64,000 nt of DNA from Neobacillus pocheonensis. Lineage in GTDB: Bacteria > Bacillota > Bacilli > Bacillales > Cytobacillaceae. Where the stretch lies: contig JAMQCR010000001.1 of NCBI GenBank assembly GCA_023702235.1, positions 1,488,001 through 1,552,000 of the forward strand. The letters run 5' to 3'. Under the pieces are notes generated by a model, which worked only from the letters and a program-made list of their open reading frames with translations, was not told where the DNA came from and did no database searches. Position numbers and translations under genes: made by a program. Below are positions 27,066 to 35,609 of this stretch, in pieces (positions within the stretch are counted from its first letter, which is position 1; the number at the start of each line of letters is the position of its first letter).

Positions 27066-27599
27066 GTGACCATTATTTCCGGAAGTCCTTCTGAGCAAAC
27101 AAGATTAAATGGGGTATTGGAATTTGTTGTAAAGCACTTTGAAGAAGCTAGGTTAATTCCTGAAGTTATCCATATCCGCAATTTTCCGGCTGAAGATTTA
27201 ATCAGGGCGAATTTTAATAGTGAAGAAATTAAGGAGGCCAATATAAAAATTGAGGAATCAACAATTATTGTGATCTTAACCCCTGTTTATAAAGCATCCT
27301 TTACTGGAATTTTAAAGACTTACTTGGATTTGCTTCCACAAAATAGTCTTGAAAATAAAACGATTTTACCAATAGCTATCGGAGGAACCTTTGGCCATCT
27401 ATTAATGATTGATTATGCCCTAAAGCCGGTCCTGAATGCACTTGGTGCAACCCATATATTAAAAGGAGCCTTTATATTAGACAGCCAAGTAAAAAAGCTG
27501 GGTGACAATCGCTATGAATTAGAGATTGAAGCAAAAAACCGCTTAGAAACATCGTTGAAATCCATCCATGGAAAGAGTTTAAACAGCACTATTATATAA
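27066..27599 (+). CDS. NADPH-dependent FMN reductase (SsuE-like), start uncertain
   Basis: Flavodoxin-like reductase of about 178 residues: VTIISGSPSEQTRLNGVLEFV, LTPVYKASFTGILKTYLDLLPQNSLENKTILPIAIGGTFGHLLMIDYALKPVLNALGA. It provides FMNH2 for SsuD and the CmoO/CmoJ monooxygenases. GTG 27066 lies 18 bases from AAAGGGAG. One extra A at GTAAAGTGACC would instead give a start at the nearer CTG (SDQVKVTIIS), so the N-terminus may have lost a base. Confidence 0.8.
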   Translation: MTIISGSPSEQTRLNGVLEFVVKHFEEARLIPEVIHIRNFPAEDLIRANFNSEEIKEANIKIEESTIIVILTPVYKASFTGILKTYLDLLPQNSLENKTILPIAIGGTFGHLLMIDYALKPVLNALGATHILKGAFILDSQVKKLGDNRYELEIEAKNRLETSLKSIHGKSLNSTII

Positions 27600-27628
27600 A
27601 TCGAGCAATTTATTAGGAGGGAAATCCG

Positions 27629-28645
27629 ATGGGATTACGGCTCAGTATTTTAGATCAAAGCGTAATTGCAGAAAATGAAACAGCGTTTGATGCCTTTAAC
27701 CATACAATCGAATTAGCGCAAAAGGCCGAAAGTTTAGGCTACCATCGATTCTGGGTATCGGAGCATCATAATTCAGAAAAGCTTGCCGGATCGGCTCCGG
27801 AAGTTTTAATCTCACATCTTCTGGCAAAAACGAGCAACATCCGAATTGGCTCAGGAGGAATAATGCTTCAGCATTACAGTCCTTATAAGGTGGCTGAAAC
27901 CTTTAATGTATTGACCACTTTATCTCCAGGGAGGGTAGATTTAGGGGTTGGGAAAGCTCCTGGAGCCTTCCATTGTCAACGAAGGCCCTTCAGGAGGGGG
28001 TATCAGAAAACGCGAAAGAGTTGTGGGAGAAGCTTATTGATCTTAGAAAATTTGCTACAGGCACCCTTGAACCTCACAATCCTTTTTATGGACTGAAAGC
28101 AGAACCTGTTCCTACAGCCTCCGCGGAGCTTTTCCTATTGGGTGCAAGTGCATCAAGTGCAAAACTCGCTGGTGAATTAGGATACTCTTTTGTTTTCGCC
28201 CAATTCATCAATAGTAATGAAGCCGTCCTTGATGAGGCGTTTGAAATATTCAGCCGTCTGCAGGAACGCAAAAAGGCAGAGCCAATCTCCTTTATTCTAT
28301 CACTTTCCGTCATTGTTGCAGACACAGATGAGAGGCAAGCAATTGGTAACTAATTCAAAAATTTTCAAGGTTCATCTAGAAAGCGGAAGAACTGTTACCG
28401 TTGGAAGCGCCGAGCAAGCTGAGCAGTTTGCCAAGCAGGCGAACGAGAGTTATCGAATTGAAATTCAAGAAGCAAGCATTTTATATGGCTCGAAGAAAAC
28501 GGTGAGAGAAAAACTGCTCCAAATACAAAATATCTACGATCTGGATGAGGTTATAATTTTAACTCCGATTGAAAATTTTGAAGATCGACTCAAATCGTAT
28601 GTTTTGTTGAGTGAAGCCATGGCAGAAATATCTCTTTCAAAATAA
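27629..28645 (+). CDS. cmoO: LLM-class flavin monooxygenase CmoO/YtmO-like (two frameshifts)
   Basis: Luciferase-like monooxygenase: LRLSILDQSVIAE, LGYHRFWVSEHHNSEKLAGSAPEVL, IRIGSGGIMLQHYSPYKVAE and VDLGVGKAPGAF, then a break at about 27970 (TTCCATTG, expected TTCCCATTG). It continues PLSTKALQEGVSENAKELWEKL and AELFLLGASASSAKLAGELGYSFVFAQFINS. A second break near 28340 leads to LVTNSKIFKVHLESGRTV and a complete end (about 339 codons). Position upstream of the cystine-type transporter matches ytmO in the B. subtilis ytmI operon, which recycles S-alkylated cysteines. Confidence 0.75.
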
Positions 28646-28677
28646 CTTTTCTACAAGATATAGGAGGAATAATTAAA

Positions 28678-29526
28678 ATGAAAAAAAAGTATGGAGTTAG
28701 TCTTCTTATTATAGTTACTTTATTTATCTTCAGCGGCTGCAGTTTTTCTACAACCGATAAAGCAAGTTCTAATTCAGATAAGACCAGTAATTCTAAGAGC
28801 ATTCAACAGATAGTTGTAGGAACCAGTGCAACTTTTCCCCAAGTCACCTTTTTGGACCAAAATGGAAAACTGACTGGTTTTGATATTGAATTGGTTAAGG
28901 CAATTGACGCTCGCATGCCAGATTATAAGTTTAATTTCCAAACAATGGACTTTGCTAACTTACTTCTTAGTTTAAATACAAATAAAATCGATTTTGTTTC
29001 TAATGAAATGGAGAAAAACAAAGATCGTTCGCAAAAATATTTATTTAATAAAGTACCGTATGCCTTTTGGAAAACCTATATTATTGTCGCAAAAACGAAT
29101 AATCAACCAATTCATTCACTGGATGATCTAAAAGGTAAAAAAGTGTTAACTTCTGCAACATCTGCGGAAGCAAACTTGCTAGAAAACTATAACAAAAGCC
29201 ATCATGATGCCATCCAAATCGTTTACACAAACGGGGCATCCAATGATACTGTCAGTCAAATCACTTCAGGGCGTGTAGATGCTACACTTGGTGCTGATTT
29301 TTCACTTTCCCTAATAGACCCTCAAGGTAAGCTGAAAATTGTCGGGGAACCACTCGCAAGTAACGGTGTCTATTTCGTTTTTCGAAAAAATGATGACAAG
29401 GAACAGGTACTTGCTAATCAAATTGATCAAGCCTTAAAACAAATAAAGGCTGATGGGACTCTATCTAAACTAAGCGTGAAATGGCTAGGACAGGATTATA
29501 CGAAAAACCTGGAAACAACAAAGTAA
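28678..29526 (+). CDS. Cystine/sulfur amino-acid ABC transporter binding lipoprotein (TcyJ/TcyK-like)
   Basis: 282 residues, intact. Lipobox FSGC, then IVVGTSATFPQVTFLDQNGKLTGFDIELVKAID, a typical polar amino-acid binding-protein family 3 opening; FVSNEMEKNKDRSQKYLFN; DLKGKKVLTSATSAEANLLE. The order with two permeases and an ATPase corresponds to tcyJKLMN, which imports cystine and related sulfur compounds. B. subtilis has two binding proteins, tcyJ and tcyK; here there is one. Confidence 0.85.
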   Translation: MKKKYGVSLLIIVTLFIFSGCSFSTTDKASSNSDKTSNSKSIQQIVVGTSATFPQVTFLDQNGKLTGFDIELVKAIDARMPDYKFNFQTMDFANLLLSLNTNKIDFVSNEMEKNKDRSQKYLFNKVPYAFWKTYIIVAKTNNQPIHSLDDLKGKKVLTSATSAEANLLENYNKSHHDAIQIVYTNGASNDTVSQITSGRVDATLGADFSLSLIDPQGKLKIVGEPLASNGVYFVFRKNDDKEQVLANQIDQALKQIKADGTLSKLSVKWLGQDYTKNLETTK

Positions 29527-29557
29527 ATTTAGAAATAGCCGAAAGGGAGATTAGAAG

Positions 29558-30339
29558 TTGGGTAAAAAATTTGATATTACTTATGTTTTTATACACTTTC
29601 CCAAATTGTTGACGTGTTTAAATACAACCCTGTCGATTGTTATTTTTTCTATGCTATTTGGATTCATTTTTGGCTAATTGCTGCTCTTCCGATGGTTTAT
29701 AAAATACCAGTTTTAAAGCGACTGTCGGAGCTCTACATTTCATTTTTTCGAGGAACACCTATCTTAATACAGCTGTTTTTAATCTATTATGGACTGCCTC
29801 AACTATTATTATTGCTTCATATTAACGTTTCAAAAGCACCTGTTTTGACTTTTGTTATTTTAACATACGCACTAAACAGCGGAGCTTTTCTCTCGGAAGC
29901 AATCCGTACGGCCGTTCTTTCAGTTGATAGGGGGCAGGTTGAGGCAGCATATTCCATTGGGATGACGGAGTATCAAGCTTTTAGAAGGATTGTCATTCCT
30001 CAAGCATTAGCGATAGCGATCCCTGTTTTTGCTAATCTCGTTATCGCCAATTTGAAGGACACCTCTTCCGCCTTTACCCTTGGTGTGATGGATTTAACTG
30101 GTAAAGCCCAAACGCTAGCTCAATTAACTCAACACTTTATTGAAACTTATATTGCTCTCGCTTTCATTTATCTAGCTATAAGTCTAGTATTGGAAAAATT
30201 ATTTTCGTTGGCGGAAAGGCATCTCTTAGAATATGAAAATCAACGTGAATTTGGAAAGAGGCTGTATGGAAGAAAGAGACTGTTAGTTAATCTATTTCCA
30301 TCGGAGATCAAGCTACAGAAAGGAGGATCACGGTTATGA
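29558..30339 (+). CDS. tcyL: Cystine-type ABC transporter permease TcyL-like (one frameshift)
   Basis: The start is TTG 29558 behind AAAGGGAG: GKKFDITYVFIHFPKLL, TCLNTTLSIVIFSMLFGFIFG, then a break at 29672 (TGGCTAATT, expected TGGCCTAATT), and LIAALPMVYKIPVLKRLSELYISFFRGTPILIQLFLIYYG. The EAA-type loop GQVEAAYSIGMTEYQAFRRIVIPQ is present. About 261 codons in all. The break touches GGCC. Overlaps tcyM by 4 bases. Confidence 0.82.
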
Positions 30340-31045
30340 AGCTGGACCCCGGATTTATCCTAACAGCTTTTATCAGTCTCTTATCTGCGTTGCCAATAAC
30401 CTTACAAATAACGGCTGTTTCTATTTTAGCAGGTTTTATAATCGGTACAATCGTGGCTTTTGTCCGTTACTTTGAAGTTCCTTTTTTACGGATGCTCGCA
30501 CATGTTTATGTGGTAATAATCCGCGGAACACCGATGCTCACTCATTTATTATTAATCTATTTTGGCATATCTTCCTTGGTGGATGGGTTAGTTCCTTACT
30601 TTGGTTGGAAATTTAATTCATCAGTTATACCAATGATTGATTTTGCCTATTTATCCTTTTCAATCACCGCAGGAGCCTATCTGTCTGAAGTTATCCGCTC
30701 AGGACTATTAGCGGTGGATAAAGGGCAATTTGAGGCAGCTTATTCCATTGGGATGACTACCTCTCAAGCATTGCGGCGGATTGTTTTTCCCAAGCTTTGG
30801 CTGTGAGTGTGCCAAACTTTTCTAACCTTTTAATTGGGATGTTACATGGTTCCACTTTGGTCTTTGCCTTGTCAATAGTTGATATTAATGCAAAAGCACA
30901 AATAGTCGCATCTAGTAATTGGAAATTTTTTGAATCCTATATTGCAGCGGCAGTCATTTATTGGGGGTTCACGATTGTAATTGAACGGCTGACTGGACTA
31001 ATTGAAGTACGAATCAATCGTTTTAATAGAGGAGGTGTCGCATGA
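30336..31045 (+). CDS. tcyM: Cystine-type ABC transporter permease TcyM-like (one frameshift)
   Basis: LDPGFILTAFISLLSALPITLQITAVSILAG, VVIIRGTPMLTHLLLIYFG, KGQFEAAYSIGMTTSQALRRIVFP, then a break at 30792 in a C run (CCCAAGC, expected CCCCAAGC), then QALAVSVPNFSNLLIGMLHGSTLVFALSIVDI to the end. About 237 codons. Second channel subunit with TcyL. ATGA overlap with tcyN. Confidence 0.82.
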
Positions 31046-31786
31046 TCGAGTTGGGTAATATCTCAAAGTCATTTGGAGAGCATGTCGTTTTGAGAGATAT
31101 TAGTTTAACAGTAAAGAAAGGGGAAGTGGTCGTGATTTTAGGCTAGCGGTTCTGGAAAAACGACGTTACTGCGCTGTCTAAATTATTTAGAAAAGCCGAA
31201 GACCGGAAAGGTTAGAATTGGGGATTTTACAATGGACTATGCGGAACCCAGTAAAAAGAAAATTCATCAGCTTCGTAAGAAAACAGCTATGGTGTTTCAG
31301 TATTATAATTTATTTAAACATAAGACAGTTCTGGAAAATGTAATGGAAGGCCTTGTGATGGTTCATAAGCTTCCCAAATCACAGGCTCGGATAAAAAGCA
31401 TCGAGGTTTTGGAAAAGGTTGGACTAGGGGGGAAGCTTGAGTTCTTTCCTAGCCAATTATCTGGAGGACAACAGCAAAGGGTGGGAATCGCAAGGGCTCT
31501 TGCCTTAAATCCAGAAGTAATCCTATTTGATGAACCGACTTCTGCGCTTGACCCTGAACTTGTTGGAGAGGTACTTGAGGTGATCCGCAACATAGCAAAG
31601 GAAGGGGTGACAATGATTGTTGTAACTCACGAAATGGGCTTTGCGCGAGATGTTTCGAATCATGTGGTGTTTATGGAGAATGGTCTCATTGTGGAGGAAG
31701 GAAATCCTCAAACCATTTTTGAATCACCCAAAGAAGAACGAACAAGGCAATTCCTAAAGAGAATGAGCAGGGATTTAGTTAAATAA
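31042..31786 (+). CDS. tcyN: Cystine-type ABC transporter ATP-binding protein TcyN-like (frameshift in Walker A)
   Basis: [34 protein letters not shown], then GGCTAGC where GGCCCTAGC would give GPSGSGKTT. After the break: [33 protein letters not shown], signature [18 protein letters not shown], Walker [21 protein letters not shown], switch [12 protein letters not shown]. About 248 codons. Two C residues appear missing at a GGCC site. If taken literally the gene would be dead. Confidence 0.83.
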
Positions 31787-31896
31787 TGACCCTTGAATCC
31801 AATGTGATAGAGTAATAGATCATGTTCGTCACCATATTAAACAGATTGAACGTATTAAAAGTTTCTTTCATTAAATATACGAAAGGGAGCGGTTGG

Positions 31897-32361
31897 ATGA
31901 CAATTTTTACTAGTATAAAGGCAGGAGCAGAAGACGTCCGAAGCTATGATTCACAACAGTTGATAGATCAACTAAGTAATGAACTCGCAGAGCTCTACCA
32001 GGTTTCAGATGGAAGTGCGGGCTTCAAGCCTGAAGACGTTGAGGTTCCAAGGGCAGTTTTTGTAGTTGCGAGAATTGAAGGGTATCCAGTAGGATGTGGT
32101 GCTATACGTCCGCTTTCAGAAAACTCTGTTGAGGTAAAAAGAATGTATACAGTCCCTGACTACCGTAAAAAGGGAGTCGCTCAAGCCATTTTGGCAGAAA
32201 TAGAACGATTGGCGATTCAATTTGGTTACAGGAACATAAAGCTGCAAACAGGTCCAAAACAACCTGAAGCTATTGCCCTTTATGAACGAGTAGGTTACTA
32301 TCGGATTCCAAGTTTTAGTGGGGATTGGGAAGATATTAGCGCCTTTCAAAAGGATCTTTAG
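31897..32361 (+). CDS. snaA: GNAT N-acetyltransferase SnaA/YtmI-like
   Basis: 154 residues from ATG 31897 (GAAAGGGAG upstream); an earlier in-frame ATG at 31822 has none. The GNAT core is seen in AVFVVARIEGYPVGCGAIRPL, VEVKRMYTVPDYRKKGVAQAILAEIERLA (acetyl-CoA loop R-K-K-G-V-A), and FGYRNIKLQTGPKQPEAIALYERVGYYRI. In the B. subtilis pathway, SnaA N-acetylates S-substituted cysteines before oxidative cleavage. Its place between tcyN and the CmoJ-type monooxygenase supports the same role. Confidence 0.78.
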   Translation: MTIFTSIKAGAEDVRSYDSQQLIDQLSNELAELYQVSDGSAGFKPEDVEVPRAVFVVARIEGYPVGCGAIRPLSENSVEVKRMYTVPDYRKKGVAQAILAEIERLAIQFGYRNIKLQTGPKQPEAIALYERVGYYRIPSFSGDWEDISAFQKDL

Positions 32362-32448
32362 ATATAAATTAGATTTAATAAAAAAACAAAATACTTGAGC
32401 ATTGAGAGTTAAATTGTGAAAGATTTGATTTTAAAGAGGAGGGTTTTG

Positions 32449-33785
32449 ATGTCTAATCAAAATAAATTGAAATTGGGCGCCATTATTCATGGGGTTGGTG
32501 GAAACATTGCCGGGTGGAGGCATCCTGATGTTCAGGCGGATGCAAGTGTTAGTTTAGAATTTTACTCCAATCAGGCTCAGAAGGCTGAAAAAGGAAAATT
32601 CGACTTAGTTTTTATTGCGGATGGCTTGCATATTAACGAGAAATCCATTCCACATTTTTTAAATCGTTTTGAACCACTTACTATTTTATCTGCCCTTGCT
32701 GCTGTCACCTCGAAAATAGGACTTGTAGGAACTCTGTCCACTTCATACAGTGAACCGTTTAATGTCGCACGTCAATTTGCTTCGCTTGACCATATCAGCC
32801 ATGCCGGGCAGGCTGGAATGTTGTTACCTCTCCATTAGAGAAAACGGCTTTAAACTTTAGTAAAACGATAGAAGAACATCCTGATCATGCCAAAAGATAC
32901 AGAATTGCTTCAGAATACCTGCAGGTAGCAAAAGGACTATGGGATTCATGGGAAGATGATGCCTTTGTACGCGACAAGGAAACAGGGGTATTCTTTGATC
33001 CAGATAAATTACATTCATTAAATCATAGAGGAGAATTTTTCTCCGTACAAGGGCCACTTAATATTGGTAGATCTAAGCAAGGGCGTCCGGTTATTTTTCA
33101 GGCTGGTTCCTCAGCAGCGGGAAAAGATCTAGCAGCCAAAGAAGCTGATGCCATCTTTACAGGCCATCCAACCTTAGAAGCTGCACAAGAATTTTATCAG
33201 GATGTCAAACATAGGGCGAAAGCTTTCGGCCGGAATCCAGATGAGCTCGTCATCCTTCCTGGGATTACACCTATTATCGGTGCAACCGAAGAGGAGGCAG
33301 AAAGAAAATATCAAGAAATTGCCAATCTTGTATCAATTGATAAAGCTCTTGATTACCTAGGGCGATATTTTGAACATCATGATTTCTCACAATATCCTGT
33401 GGATGAACCGTTTCCAGAACTGGGCGACTTAGGTAAAAATAGCTTTCAAAGCCATACTAATCGTATTAAACAGGAAGCAAAGAATCAAAATTTAACGCTT
33501 CGCCAAGTTGCATTAAGAGATACTACACCGAAGACTCCTTTCATTGGTACTCCTGAAAAAGTAGCGGATCTGATTCAGAAATGGTTTGAAGGCAAGGGGG
33601 CTGATGGATTCATTATCGGTTCAAGCGTACCTAATGGATTGAATGATTTTGTAGACTTTGTGGTGCCGATTCTTCAAAAACGAGGACTATTTCGAACAGA
33701 ATACGAGGCTGATACCTTGCGTGGGAACCTAGGAATTGCTTTTCCAGAAAATCAATATTCAAAAAAGGTGATAAAACAAAATTAA
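32449..33785 (+). CDS. cmoJ: CmoJ/YtnJ-like FMN-dependent monooxygenase (one frameshift)
   Basis: NtaA/SnaA-type LLM monooxygenase of about 445 codons: [54 protein letters not shown]. The frame breaks at 32802 (CATGCCGGG, expected CATGGCCGGG), which restores [22 protein letters not shown]; then [28 protein letters not shown] and a complete C-terminus. Related to the enzyme at 10998-12356. It should oxidatively cleave N-acetylated S-alkyl-cysteines. GAGGAGGG precedes the ATG. The break touches GGCC. Confidence 0.83.
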
Positions 33786-33810
33786 AATATGAATTGCGAT
33801 AAGTATTTGT

Positions 33811-33831
33811 GCCGGCTAGACAACTAGAGGC
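33811..33831 (+). promoter_or_regulatory. Sulfur-leader hairpin element before cmoI
   Basis: Order: outer arm GCC, GG, inner arm CTAG, loop ACAA, inner arm CTAG, bulged A, outer arm GGC. Confidence 0.8.
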
Positions 33832-33876
33832 TCTCTATTTAAGATGTTATTTACCTTGAATAGAGAGCCTTTTTAG
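33828..33876 (+). terminator. Terminator overlapping the hairpin element
   Basis: AGGCTCTCTATT pairs with AATAGAGAGCCT (33859-33870), followed by TTTTT. AGGC is shared with the hairpin element. Confidence 0.88.
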
Positions 33877-33914
33877 TTAAAAGAAAATTGAAAAATAATA
33901 GGGAGGACAAAAAG

Positions 33915-34178
33915 ATGGGAAAAGAATTATCAGTTGTAGTTTGGTCAAAAGAAGGTTGTCACTATTGTGGAGAGGTTAAACAATATTTACAAGGACAAGG
34001 AATTAAATATGAAACCATTGATGTTACCAATCATGATGAGCGTCGAGATATTTTAGAAATTAAGTATGGTGTTAGACATGTACCTGTGGTTGAAATTGGC
34101 CAGGGTAAGGTTTATGAGGGGGTCACAAAAGTAGGAATTGACCATCTTGAAAGAGTTCTTGAGAAATTTAATAAGTAA
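33915..34178 (+). CDS. cmoI: Glutaredoxin-family protein, CmoI/YtnI-like
   Basis: 87 residues with a thioredoxin fold: LSVVVWSKEGCHYCGEVKQYLQ carries the CxxC (C-H-Y-C), then IKYETIDVTN, and the cis-Pro in VRHVPVVEIGQGKVYEG. ATG 33915 has GGGAGGAC upstream. In B. subtilis the glutaredoxin-like YtnI (CmoI) is part of the S-alkylcysteine salvage operon. Here it stands behind its own leader element and terminator. Confidence 0.8.
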   Translation: MGKELSVVVWSKEGCHYCGEVKQYLQGQGIKYETIDVTNHDERRDILEIKYGVRHVPVVEIGQGKVYEGVTKVGIDHLERVLEKFNK

Positions 34179-34309
34179 TAATAAACCCCAAGTTATCTTT
34201 TATAGATATACCGCTTGGTACGTATTTGCTTGTTAACAAATCCTAAGTTAATTTTCAAATGAAAAACTTTGCATGAATGAATTAAAATCTATAAATAGGA
34301 GTGATTCGT

Positions 34310-34531
34310 GTGGGGAATAATCTTCGAAAATCATTGGAAAATAAACGAAGAAAATTAATAGAAAAACTGCTTGTGTTTAGTGTATATAAGAAAGAAGATA
34401 AGCACCTTTTTGAGTTATCACTAACGGAACTAGAAAATGAATATAGAAACTTTAAATTATATAGTCATCCTCATAGTGAATTAGGGTCCATACAATGGAC
34501 TAGTAAAGAATCAAAAAATAAGTCGTGCTAG
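34310..34531 (+). CDS. FbpA-like small basic protein
   Basis: 73 residues from GTG 34310 (AGGAG 8 bases upstream): GNNLRKSLENKRRKLIEKLL, VYKKEDKHLFELSLTELENEYRNF, then a polar tail. Intact relative of the frameshifted protein at 12533-12771 and of the FbpA (Fur-regulated basic protein) family. It probably shares a transcript with cmoI. Function here is unknown. Confidence 0.65.
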   Translation: MGNNLRKSLENKRRKLIEKLLVFSVYKKEDKHLFELSLTELENEYRNFKLYSHPHSELGSIQWTSKESKNKSC

Positions 34532-34580
34532 GTCTGTTGGGTTGGATTCCACGCAGTCCCGGTGTTTTTATAAAATTTTC

Positions 34581-34645
34581 CCTTCACAGTTTGAACGGTG
34601 AAACTTAACTAGAGTGTAGTAGACTGTTTAATGAAACTGTGAAGG
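34581..34645 (+). repeat. 12-bp perfect inverted repeat upstream of a small gene
   Basis: CCTTCACAGTTT (34581-34592) and AAACTGTGAAGG (34634-34645) can form a long hairpin with a 41-nt loop that holds GAACGGTGAAAC. No T-run follows, so it is not a standard terminator. The next gene starts 46 bases later. Confidence 0.55.
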
Positions 34646-34691
34646 ACAATTGCTTTAGTCACCTATTATTAATTCATAGGGGGCTATTTTT

Positions 34692-34862
34692 ATGAAAAAG
34701 AAAACCATAATAAAGCGTGTGGAAGGTAATAATAAGGGGGTTACGGAAGTTTTAGACGAATTTACTTTTGATGAAATGTTTCATAAATTCATGACTTTTA
34801 AGAAAACTCATTCAATATTAAAAATAATGTTATTGAGATTAGGTCACGTACAAACTTTCTAA
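34692..34862 (+). CDS. Small hypothetical protein (56 aa), overlapping the end of the TetR gene
   Basis: ATAGGGGG lies 8 bases before the ATG. The product is MKKKTIIKRVEGNNKGVTEV, LDEFTFDEMFHKFMTFKKTH, then a basic hydrophobic end. The TAA lies inside the convergent TetR gene (24-base overlap). I do not recognise a family. Good binding site and typical composition support a real gene, but it is short. Confidence 0.45.
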   Translation: MKKKTIIKRVEGNNKGVTEVLDEFTFDEMFHKFMTFKKTHSILKIMLLRLGHVQTF

Positions 34863-35411
34863 GATACGGACAACTTCTTCAGTAGGAATTTTCATATCAT
34901 CATTTATCCATTTTCGTATGATTTCAATCGTTCCTCCTGTTGTATAAGTGAAATAATATTCTAATTGAGTCTCATTAGCATTTGGAAACTGTTTTCTTAT
35001 CTCTTCAATTGTTCTTTCATAGGCAGAATTCAAAAGGGTATTTAGCACATGAGAGCTATTTTTTTCATTAAAAATGATTTTACAAAGTTCTTTATTTTCA
35101 AGTATCAGATTAAAAATTCCACTTAGCATATTTTGGATGGATTCGTCTCCTGAAATAATGATGGTACTCATCATTTTCTCAATCATTTCTTCCTCGATAC
35201 TTCTCATTAAATCAAATGGATCATTGTAATATGAATAAAAAGTTCCACGATTAATATCTGCTTCTTTGCAAATATCGGTAACCGTAATTTTATTTAAGTT
35301 TTTTTCTTGAAGCAGCATTAAAAGAGCATCGATAATGACTTTTTTACTATACAATGTTCTTCGGTTTCCTTTTGTACCAGCCACGTAATGCTCCTCCTCA
35401 TTATTCATCAA
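34839..35411 (-). CDS. TetR/AcrR family transcriptional regulator
   Basis: 190 residues: N-terminal TetR helix-turn-helix (IDALLMLLQEKNLNKITVTDICKEADINRGTFYSYYNDPFDLM) and a helical C-terminal ligand domain ending EVVRILESLYV. AGGAGG precedes the ATG. It is divergent from the MMPL transporter gene 200 bases away and very likely represses it in response to an export substrate. Confidence 0.88.
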   Translation of the reverse strand: MMNNEEEHYVAGTKGNRRTLYSKKVIIDALLMLLQEKNLNKITVTDICKEADINRGTFYSYYNDPFDLMRSIEEEMIEKMMSTIIISGDESIQNMLSGIFNLILENKELCKIIFNEKNSSHVLNTLLNSAYERTIEEIRKQFPNANETQLEYYFTYTTGGTIEIIRKWINDDMKIPTEEVVRILESLYVT

Positions 35412-35609
35412 AAATCTTCAATATTGTTTTTTATTAAACAAAATCCAAAAATTTGTCTATTTGATAACACATGTTTTCAAATTGCTTATTGTTGCCTGAA
35501 ATTAGATTTAATATACTATGTTTACTCCATTAAATCAACAGAGTGTTTAAATAATAACTAGTTGTTTTAATGTGTTGTACGTAAACGAAAATAACAGGGA
35601 GGATGCAAG

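Noticed and set aside
35412..35609. Possible TetR operator palindrome between the regulator and the MMPL gene
   Set aside because: Partial inverted repeats exist, but none is perfect or clearly placed over a promoter.
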